From NCBI GenBank assembly GCA_030765325.1, contig JAVCCT010000263.1, forward strand, positions 1-12,152: a DNA stretch of 12,152 bases. The letters run 5' to 3'. The notes beneath the pieces are model-generated. The model ran no database searches. It saw only the letters and a program-made list of their open reading frames with translations, and was not told where the DNA came from. Both the position numbers and the translations under genes were made by a program. The DNA comes from Candidatus Stygibacter frigidus (GTDB lineage Bacteria; Cloacimonadota; Cloacimonadia; Cloacimonadales; TCS61). How positions within the stretch are numbered: the stretch's first letter is position 1; each line of letters opens with the position of its first letter. Shown in pieces: positions 1 through 6,615 of this stretch.

Positions 1-1121
1 ATAAATTTATCCTTCTGATAACCATATAATTTGCCTGATTCACCCCAGCGAAGGTTAGGTATAAAATCTTTAACCATTGTTTCACCATAAATGTTACAAC
101 CAAAACCAATCACAGAGCCTGAATTTATAGTGCTGTTAATCCCAATTTTGCAATGATCGCCGATCAGACAACCCAGGAATCTCATACCCGTTTCAATCTT
201 CTCTTCATGATGAATGCTGTGAACTTTGATAGGTTTATAATTGTTCTTGAGATCGCTGTTACTGGTACCTGCACCGAGATTTATCCACTCTCCCAGATAA
301 CTGTGACCCAGGAATCCAGAATGTTGTTTATTTACGTATCCTTGAATTATGCAACCTTCAACTTCACCCCCAATTTTACATACTGGTCCAATAGAGGTAT
401 TTTCATAGATTGTTGCTCCAGCTTTGATAACACTTTTTTTGCCAATATATACTGGTCCAGTAATTACGCAATTGGGCATAATAAGGCATCCTTCATCTAT
501 CACCACGGGTCCTTCGGATCCATCAATAACAACCCCGGGTTTGATACTTACATTTTCTCCTATCCAGACGTTATAGGGATTTAATATTGTCACACCCATC
601 TCAGTTTCAAAGCTATTATCTTTATCATTAAATACCATTTCAAAATCTTGATTTATATACTTGCCATTTTCGGATATCAAATTCCATAACCAGTCCCAAA
701 GAAGACCATCCTCCAGCTTTTCTTCCCGCATCCCTATCAGTAGAGCTTCAACCTGGTCTGCTACAAGAGTTTGCTCATCCACTTCCAACCTGGCAGCAAT
801 AAGAGAACCATCAGATGTTAGATAATGATCAAGGGTTAAATTTAATATTTTCTTTGCTAATTCCTCATTTATCTTTGTTCGAGTATTCACCAGCAGAACT
901 TCATTTTCCGGTAATTGATTAATATACCAGTCGGGATGCCTTTCACGATAAATATCTTCCAGATAATCAGCTACTATCAGATGACTATCCGTGTTATCAA
1001 GAAAGAGATTTAACCTTTGTCTCAGTTTCAATATCCCTACTCTCAAATCAGAGGTTGATCTGGTATAAGTGATTGGAAAAAAATGGCGGTAATTAACATC
1101 ATCAAATAATACTATTATCAT
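1..1121 (-). CDS. GlmU-like sugar nucleotidyltransferase/acyltransferase (partial, C-terminus off the window)
   Basis: About 373 codons are present; the 3' end lies beyond base 1. The N-terminus reads MIIVLFDDVN, then FFPITYTRSTSDLRVGIL at residues 14-31. This matches the opening of the 'alternative bacterial GlmU' family (TIGR03991 type, seen in Bacteroidetes and relatives), not the GxGTR nucleotide-binding loop of classical GlmU. Residues about 180-355 form a left-handed beta-helix of hexapeptide repeats, with the family hallmark LGAGTSNSDLKNNY at 282-295. By family it should act in the cytoplasm on a sugar phosphate, transferring a nucleotide and/or acyl group to make an activated sugar; the substrate is unknown. 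The ATG at 1121 follows a GGAGG at 1126-1130 with a 4-base spacer. It lies 12 bases after the transglutaminase-like gene and is the most distal operon gene seen. Family call is strong; reaction is inferred. Confidence 0.88.
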   Translation of the reverse strand, partial: MIIVLFDDVNYRHFFPITYTRSTSDLRVGILKLRQRLNLFLDNTDSHLIVADYLEDIYRERHPDWYINQLPENEVLLVNTRTKINEELAKKILNLTLDHYLTSDGSLIAARLEVDEQTLVADQVEALLIGMREEKLEDGLLWDWLWNLISENGKYINQDFEMVFNDKDNSFETEMGVTILNPYNVWIGENVSIKPGVVIDGSEGPVVIDEGCLIMPNCVITGPVYIGKKSVIKAGATIYENTSIGPVCKIGGEVEGCIIQGYVNKQHSGFLGHSYLGEWINLGAGTSNSDLKNNYKPIKVHSIHHEEKIETGMRFLGCLIGDHCKIGINSTINSGSVIGFGCNIYGETMVKDFIPNLRWGESGKLYGYQKDKF

Positions 1122-1133
1122 TGTTCCTCCCGG

Positions 1134-2591
1134 TTATCGGAATTTTATTATTTCCGGCTGAACATTAGAGAATTGGGGCATTACTACTCCAATATCTGCA
1201 TAAATATAGGTTGGATCACATACAAGATATTCACTATCATCATAAATAACCTTATCACCCTCGATTTCAAAGTTCATTTTGACTGCTGTTGCCACGTGAC
1301 CGGGATAATCTAATCCAATTACTTGCAGTCCCAGGAATTCTTCTACCAGATAGGAAAAAAGAAATGATCTGTCTTCGCAATCGCAATATTTATAAAAGAA
1401 AGTTTCTTCTGGGAATAAACTGTTTTCTTTTCCAAATTGTTCATCATCTGTCTGATATTTAAATGCTGTTTGCACAAATCGGAGTAAAATATTCAATGCA
1501 TCAGCTTCCGAACGCCCTTCAAGAATTGGCTTTAAACCTTTTATTATAGAATTTTTTAGTAATGGTGAAAGATCAGATTCAAAGTAAACCGATAGGTCAG
1601 TTGCTGGGTAGGTAGCCAAAAAATCTATCAGTGTCTTATTTTGTTTCACGGGTATTATATGGGTACTGTCTTCATAACTGAAACTCAATTTACGTTCCAC
1701 AACTACTTCTTCAAGATAGGGTGTTGATGTAATATTTAGATCTATCAGGTCATCTGAATCAGGATATTTGCCATCATAGGTATAAATTGAAACAGGCTTG
1801 ATATCATTATCACTTAAATCTACAGAATAATAATCTCTGGAATCAAGAGACAGATGAGGTTCCTCATAAATTACACTCTTTGTGGCAAGTAAAAGGTAAA
1901 TATTATCGCCATTATATCCCACTTTACAATCAAAACCATTCTTGATAAGCATAAACCAGGTAAACAGGTTTGCCATATTGTTGCTTTGATATATTTCATC
2001 ACCTGTGCGATAGATGAGCTGGCAGTATGCCCAATCATTGAGTTTAAATCTATCTCTCATTTTCTTAAGATCACTTAAGATCAATTCATAATCAGTATTA
2101 CTTATCTTTCCCCAAAAGTTTGCAATAGAGGAGGCATCACATTTCCCAATTGCATCTATCTTCATATTACTATTATAATTTAGATTAAAAATCAATCCCC
2201 AATATGATAACTTCAAGGTCTCTGCTCCCTTTGAAATGGCATACATTATCTGCTCTCGCTGTAAATCTTGAAGTATATCAGCAATTTCAGGGATATCGGG
2301 TTCAGAATCATCAATCTTCATTTCTACAATTGATCCAGCAGCAAGATCAGGGCAAGCTTGACCAACCGGATTGGGTATTTCAACTGGTTTTGGAATGGAA
2401 TCTCTTATCGAAGGCTCCTCTGTATTGTACATTTCCCATCCCTTTTCCAGAAATTCAGAAAAGTCTTTGTCCATCTGGCTTTTCCAGTTAGAATATTCCT
2501 CATTCTGGTTTTTCAGCCATTCATCAAATTCACTCTGGGCAAAAATCTGCAGTGTGATTATACATAAAATCAAAAGTAATATTTTCCTCAT
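1134..2591 (-). CDS. Secreted transglutaminase-like (papain-fold) protein
   Basis: 485 aa from the chosen start. A signal peptide (MRKILLLILC... to about residue 18) implies export. Next comes a charged, aromatic-rich, probably helical stretch (20-56), a proline-rich linker, then a mixed domain. The C-terminal part (about 360-470) carries a transglutaminase-like triad: Cys405 in CDCEDRS, His432 in YPGHVATAV and Asp459 in CDPTY. Such folds act as peptidases, crosslinking enzymes or amidases, so the reaction is open; the location is periplasm or cell surface. Residues about 185-235 look like a degenerate earlier copy of the fold. An in-frame GTG at 2597 would add two residues, but it overlaps the AAGGAG Shine-Dalgarno (2597-2602), so ATG 2591 is preferred. 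The gene lies between the glycosyltransferase (13-base gap) and the GlmU-like gene (12-base gap), suggesting a role in wall or surface-glycan maturation; that role is inference. Confidence 0.8.
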   Translation of the reverse strand: MRKILLLILCIITLQIFAQSEFDEWLKNQNEEYSNWKSQMDKDFSEFLEKGWEMYNTEEPSIRDSIPKPVEIPNPVGQACPDLAAGSIVEMKIDDSEPDIPEIADILQDLQREQIMYAISKGAETLKLSYWGLIFNLNYNSNMKIDAIGKCDASSIANFWGKISNTDYELILSDLKKMRDRFKLNDWAYCQLIYRTGDEIYQSNNMANLFTWFMLIKNGFDCKVGYNGDNIYLLLATKSVIYEEPHLSLDSRDYYSVDLSDNDIKPVSIYTYDGKYPDSDDLIDLNITSTPYLEEVVVERKLSFSYEDSTHIIPVKQNKTLIDFLATYPATDLSVYFESDLSPLLKNSIIKGLKPILEGRSEADALNILLRFVQTAFKYQTDDEQFGKENSLFPEETFFYKYCDCEDRSFLFSYLVEEFLGLQVIGLDYPGHVATAVKMNFEIEGDKVIYDDSEYLVCDPTYIYADIGVVMPQFSNVQPEIIKFR

Positions 2592-2596
2592 GTTCA

Positions 2597-2602
2597 CTCC
2601 TT
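2597..2602 (-). promoter_or_regulatory. Shine-Dalgarno deciding the transglutaminase-like start
   Basis: On the minus strand AAGGAG sits 5 bases before the ATG at 2591. A GTG at 2597-2595 in the same frame shares its first G with this site and so cannot use it. The site lies just after the glycosyltransferase stop codon. Confidence 0.8.
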
Positions 2603-2604
2603 AA

Positions 2605-3717
2605 TTATTTCCACCTGTAAAGTGAAAAAATACCTCCTACAGTGACTATCAACATATATATAGGCTGAATTATCAACCACAGCGGATAGCTCAACCATAA
2701 TCTATTATCAACCTTAAACCTTTTGAAAACTGCTTTCACAAAGCTCATTTCCACTATTAATCTGATAGCAAGTAACCAAATTCCTATCTGCAAATTCAAT
2801 ATCAGAACTATCCAGGGAAGAAAAGTGATCATCAATACACTGATAAGATAAACAAAAAACTCTGGATTCAAATTAATTTGAATCCCGGTATTTGATGCCC
2901 AACGCATACGTTGATTTAATAACTCTCCCCAGGTGTCCACAGATGATGTGGTCATAAAGCTCCCAGATGATCTATTAAATGTAATCTTCATATTAGCCTT
3001 ACGAAATAATTGCATCAGATTTACATCATCTCCAGAAACCAGATGCATGATCTGCTGATAACCTCCCACTTTTTCCCAACTTGATTTGCGAAAAGCCAGA
3101 TTCTGTGCGGAACAGGAAAAATATTTGCCTGATAATATTAATCCTCCTGCCACAGCATACATCGCCATAAAATCGAAATATTCATACCAATTTACACTTC
3201 CATACTTCAGATTTTCATTAGTATTAGTTCTTGATAATCCAGCTACCATATCAATATCAGATTCAAAACAGGACACCATTGATAATATCCAGTTACTCCC
3301 TGGTCGGCAATCAGCATCTGTGATAAGTATTATCTCTCCAGTTGCTGCTTCCACTGCTGGTTGCAAGGCATTTTTCTTGCCTGCAAATTGTGCACTCTCT
3401 CGATCAATTTCTATAACCTTAAGATTTGACCAGTTTTCGGCATATTTTCTAACCATATCTCCAGTACTATCCACAGATCCGTCATCTGCTATGATTACTT
3501 CATATAAATTCTCAGGGTAATTCTGATTGCCCAGTCGCATTAATAATTCTCTGATATTTGAGGCTTCATTTCGAGCTGAAATCACTACTGATACTCTTTC
3601 CCTGCCAGCCATTAATTTATTTTTAGGTTTTTTATATCCTTTCCAACTTAACCACAGGTAGTAGTAATAAACCAGACTGCCTGATATTGAGAATATTAGT
3701 AACAATGACCAGAGCAT
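2605..3717 (-). CDS. Membrane family 2 glycosyltransferase
   Basis: 370 aa. One N-terminal transmembrane helix (about 3-24) is followed by a cytosolic GT-A domain and about three C-terminal helices (about 286-307, 310-330, 345-366). GT2 motifs are all visible: VSVVISARNE at 42-51, DDGS at 78-81, DAD at 134-136 (metal/nucleotide-sugar binding), GDD at 229-231 (catalytic base region) and QRMRW at 269-273, the QxxRW-type motif of membrane GT2 enzymes. It should transfer a sugar from a nucleotide-sugar donor to a lipid or growing glycan at the inner membrane; the substrate cannot be read from sequence. The ATG at 3717 directly follows the TAA of the PBP gene with no gap and no strong Shine-Dalgarno, so translation is probably coupled. 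Polysaccharide synthase versus glycolipid transferase is undecided. Confidence 0.9.
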   Translation of the reverse strand: MLWSLLLIFSISGSLVYYYYLWLSWKGYKKPKNKLMAGRERVSVVISARNEASNIRELLMRLGNQNYPENLYEVIIADDGSVDSTGDMVRKYAENWSNLKVIEIDRESAQFAGKKNALQPAVEAATGEIILITDADCRPGSNWILSMVSCFESDIDMVAGLSRTNTNENLKYGSVNWYEYFDFMAMYAVAGGLILSGKYFSCSAQNLAFRKSSWEKVGGYQQIMHLVSGDDVNLMQLFRKANMKITFNRSSGSFMTTSSVDTWGELLNQRMRWASNTGIQINLNPEFFVYLISVLMITFLPWIVLILNLQIGIWLLAIRLIVEMSFVKAVFKRFKVDNRLWLSYPLWLIIQPIYMLIVTVGGIFSLYRWK

Positions 3718-6456
3718 TTATTCGGGAACTTCCTGTGCTTTGTCTGATGGTTTTATCTGCCATAAATCCAATAGATTTCTTTCTTCTACCTCCAAACTAT
3801 CTGTGCGCAGGCGATCTGGTTCCATCCAGTAGAGGAGACTGTCAGACACTTCCTCAATTTTGCGATCTTTATATACTACAGCACCTCGCAGATCAGGTCT
3901 TCCTGGCAGTTTTTCCCTCTTCCACAATTGACTGGAAGGCCAGGGATGCCTTTCGCCTCCCAGATAATAAAATACGCTATCAATAATGCTTTCAGCAAAT
4001 AAAACTGGCTTAAAGTGATAACGAATACTGTCACCATATACATATTTAACTGCTGTGCTGTCTTCCAAAGGTATTACATTACTCAGAGTGTCCAAGCCAG
4101 CAATTTTATTTCTGATTATAAAGAGGCTATCAACCCAGTTTGGAGCTAAATATGATTCTCCATTTAAATAATATTCCAGCGAATCAAATTCTGCTTTAAT
4201 TGCCAAAGGTTTCCAGTAATTGATAGAATCTCGTAAAGCAGGATTTAGCTTTTTTACCAGGTAACGAGTTGAATCAGGATAATCAAAAGGTTTCCCACCC
4301 AGATCAAAAACCACAGAATCAAGATAATTCTCTCTATATATAGTAGGTAAGAAATTATAATTTAATGAGTCAGATAGCACGTTAGGTTCTGTTCCGGCAA
4401 TAAAATATTCATCAATTGTCTCTTCATAACGGTTTGCTGGTAATAATCCGGTTTCTTTGGAGATGGTTTTAGTTATAATATTATCAGGTTTATCAAATTC
4501 ATATCGGGAGCCGTCAATGATAGGCTTTCCTTGATTATTAAGGGGTGAATCAAGTTCAATTGCTTTTTTCATAATATAAGGCCAGGCAGGTAAAGCAGCA
4601 GTGGCACCACTTTGGCTTTTTCCCAAAGATTCGTTATTATCAAAACCTACCCAGATACCAGTAACAAGTTTTTTATTATAACCAATGAACCAGGCATCTC
4701 TGAAATCATCTGTTGTGCCTGTTTTCCCTCCAGCAGTCCATTTATATCCTCGCCAGCGTACTCCTGCTCCAGTACCATCTTCGGTTACGCTCTGCATAAG
4801 ATTTGTCATTAGCCAGGCTACCTGTTCTTTCACTACTTTTATTCTTTCCGGTTCATTACTTTTGATCACATTACCTTCACTATCTTCTATTCTGCGGATA
4901 AAGATAGGGTTTACTCGATAACCGTTATTAGGAAATGTAGTATATGCACTGATTAGCTCGTAGGGATAAACCACATTAGTACCTATTGCCATGGAATAAA
5001 CTGCCCAGATTGGAGTAGATATACCAAAACTTTGAGCATATTCTTTAACTTTTTGAGGAGTGAGATCATAAAGCATTTTAATCGCCCAGATATTCCGTGA
5101 GTGCCGTAGAGCATCACGCATGCGCAGATAGCCATAAGTCTCTCGAGAATAATTATGGGGCTGCCAGAATAAGCTGTCACTCTCGATAAAGCAGATTGGC
5201 TCATCCTTAATTACAGTAGCGGGAGTATAGCCATTGTCCAGAGCTGTTGTGTAAAGTATAGGTTTAAATGCTGACCCAGGTTGTCGATTAGATTGCATAA
5301 TCCTGTTTAACTTGCTGTGATTGAAATTTCTGCCCCCAATCAATACTCTCACATATCCGGTTTCAGGCTCTATAGAAAATACTCCCCCCTGAACGTAATC
5401 TGTGACTATATTCACCGTATCAGCTGGTAAATCAGTATATTTTACTTCATAATCATTCTTATTTTCAAACTTGATCAATTCCCTGTTTAGCAGGCTATCA
5501 GCATATTCCTGCAGATCAGCATCAAGAGTTGTATATATCTTTAGACCTCCACCGAAAAGCCGATGGGTGCCATATTCCCTTTCCAGAATGGGTCTGATAT
5601 ATTCAATGAAATAATCTTTTGCAGTTCCCAGTGATTCTGTTTTAACTAAATGAATAGAATCTTCTTTTGCTTCATAGTATTGCAGGGTATTGATCACTTT
5701 TTCTTCTTTTAGTCTGTTCAAAACAAGATTCTTACGCCATAAAGACCTCTCAGGATGATGTTTGGGAGAATAGGCATTCGGTAACTGGATCAAACCTATC
5801 AATATAGAAGCTTCTGAAATTGTCAGGTCTTTTGCTGCCTTTCCAAAGAATTTCTGACTTGCAGCCTCTATGCCATATGTGCCAGTGCCAAAAGGAACTT
5901 TATTCAAGTAGATTTCCATTATTTCATCTTTGGAATAATTGCGCTCGATCAATACTGCCAGCATCAATTCTTTTATCTTTCTTGGTATGGTTTTATCAAG
6001 TGAAAGAAATAGATTTCTTGCCAGTTGCTGCGTGATAGTGGATGCTCCCTGTGAAAAACTACGTGTTTTTATATTTTTTAGCATGGAGCGCATAAAGCCC
6101 ATTAAATCCATTCCCCAGTGATTCCTGAAGTTTTGGTCCTCTACGCAGATCAGGATGTCCTTCACATGATCAGGTAATTCTGTCACATTGGTCAATGTAC
6201 GCTGTTCAAAAGCAAAAGTATGAATTAGATTATTATGCAGATCATATACCTCTGAACCCACCTTCATGTCATATTGATGCAATTCAGATAGAGGTGGAAG
6301 CTCATGGCTGTAGTAATAAAAAATTCCTGCAACAATTCCAGCTCCAAAAAAGATCAGGCAAAAAAAGATATATAGATATCTCGCCATATAATAATTAACA
6401 GTCCGTTTTTCGGAAACTGCTTTCATATTTCTGCTTTTATTTCTCTTTACTGCCAT
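3718..6456 (-). CDS. Class A penicillin-binding protein (bifunctional peptidoglycan glycosyltransferase/transpeptidase, PBP1A-type)
   Basis: 912 aa. It has a short cytosolic tail, one transmembrane anchor (about 27-49) and two periplasmic enzyme domains. The GT51 domain shows EDQNFRNHWGMD at 106-117 (catalytic Glu106), QGASTITQQLARN at 136-148 and RKIKELMLAVLIE at 159-171. It polymerises lipid II into glycan strands. The transpeptidase domain shows SAFK at 395-398 (acylated Ser395), SRN at 453-455 and KTGTTD at 578-583, and crosslinks stem peptides. All catalytic motifs are intact. Unusually, about 200 residues follow the transpeptidase core, with three copies of an unrecognised repeat at about 713-887. 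The ATG at 6456 has only a weak purine-rich site (GGGAAAG) upstream; a second in-frame ATG (Met11) has no better one. It is the first gene of a four-gene operon. I give no symbol because PBP1A/PBP1C naming is not settled by these motifs. Confidence 0.95.
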   Translation of the reverse strand: MAVKRNKSRNMKAVSEKRTVNYYMARYLYIFFCLIFFGAGIVAGIFYYYSHELPPLSELHQYDMKVGSEVYDLHNNLIHTFAFEQRTLTNVTELPDHVKDILICVEDQNFRNHWGMDLMGFMRSMLKNIKTRSFSQGASTITQQLARNLFLSLDKTIPRKIKELMLAVLIERNYSKDEIMEIYLNKVPFGTGTYGIEAASQKFFGKAAKDLTISEASILIGLIQLPNAYSPKHHPERSLWRKNLVLNRLKEEKVINTLQYYEAKEDSIHLVKTESLGTAKDYFIEYIRPILEREYGTHRLFGGGLKIYTTLDADLQEYADSLLNRELIKFENKNDYEVKYTDLPADTVNIVTDYVQGGVFSIEPETGYVRVLIGGRNFNHSKLNRIMQSNRQPGSAFKPILYTTALDNGYTPATVIKDEPICFIESDSLFWQPHNYSRETYGYLRMRDALRHSRNIWAIKMLYDLTPQKVKEYAQSFGISTPIWAVYSMAIGTNVVYPYELISAYTTFPNNGYRVNPIFIRRIEDSEGNVIKSNEPERIKVVKEQVAWLMTNLMQSVTEDGTGAGVRWRGYKWTAGGKTGTTDDFRDAWFIGYNKKLVTGIWVGFDNNESLGKSQSGATAALPAWPYIMKKAIELDSPLNNQGKPIIDGSRYEFDKPDNIITKTISKETGLLPANRYEETIDEYFIAGTEPNVLSDSLNYNFLPTIYRENYLDSVVFDLGGKPFDYPDSTRYLVKKLNPALRDSINYWKPLAIKAEFDSLEYYLNGESYLAPNWVDSLFIIRNKIAGLDTLSNVIPLEDSTAVKYVYGDSIRYHFKPVLFAESIIDSVFYYLGGERHPWPSSQLWKREKLPGRPDLRGAVVYKDRKIEEVSDSLLYWMEPDRLRTDSLEVEERNLLDLWQIKPSDKAQEVPE
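3796..4320 (-). repeat. Three-copy protein repeat in the PBP C-terminal extension
   Basis: Residues about 713-887 of the penicillin-binding protein hold three units of unequal length. Each opens with DSxxxxLxG(E/K): DSVVFDLGGK at 713, DSLEYYLNGE at 758 and DSVFYYLGGE at 826. Each closes with DS(I/L)xYxxxP: DSINYWKP at 743, DSIRYHFKP at 809 and DSLLYWMEP at 872. The spacing between opening and closing halves differs (about 30, 51 and 46 residues). I do not recognise this as a named domain such as PASTA. The extension lies outside the membrane after the transpeptidase domain, so a binding or spacer role is possible but unproven. Confidence 0.6.
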
Positions 6457-6522
6457 AAACTATTCTTTCCCACTTAGTTATTTATCTATGCAATAGTCAA
6501 AATATCCAAATTTAAGTCAATT

Positions 6523-6552
6523 CATATATTATGATTTTCTAAATTCTGCCAA
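6523..6552 (-). promoter_or_regulatory. Tentative sigma-70-like promoter of the PBP operon
   Basis: On the minus strand TTGGCA (6552-6547) and TATATG (6528-6523) are 18 bases apart, 5/6 and 4/6 matches to the -35 and -10 boxes. They lie between the protease terminator and the PBP start, leaving a leader of about 60 bases. Two TTGACT hexamers (6515-6520 and 6495-6500) are alternative -35 boxes without good -10 partners. Some promoter is expected here because a terminator lies just upstream, but the exact boxes are weak in such AT-rich DNA. Confidence 0.28.
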
Positions 6553-6579
6553 AACAAAAAAGGCAGACCGAAGTCTGCC
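6551..6579 (-). terminator. Rho-independent terminator of the M6-like protease gene
   Basis: On the minus strand GGCAGAC-TTCG-GTCTGCC (6579-6562) forms a perfect 7-base-pair GC-rich stem capped by a stable UUCG tetraloop, followed at once by TTTTTTGTTTT. It lies 37 bases past the protease stop codon. A weaker hairpin, TCACTA-ATCTA-TAGTGA (6583-6599), sits just before it in the same transcript. There is no T tract on the plus-strand side, so it works in one direction only. Confidence 0.93.
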
Positions 6580-6615
6580 CTGTCACTAATCTATAGTGAA
6601 TATAATATTTACAAT

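Noticed and set aside
153..584. 143-codon plus-strand open frame
   Set aside because: It lies antisense to the GlmU-like gene, whose translation shows clear family motifs; the plus-strand product has no recognisable domain.
3086..3520. 144-codon plus-strand open frame
   Set aside because: It is antisense to the GT2 domain, where all catalytic motifs are read on the minus strand; no domain, signal or Shine-Dalgarno supports it.
6495..6520. Two TTGACT hexamers (minus strand) 20 bases apart as a regulator-binding direct repeat
   Set aside because: Only six bases match and the flanks differ; this is expected by chance in AT-rich leader DNA.
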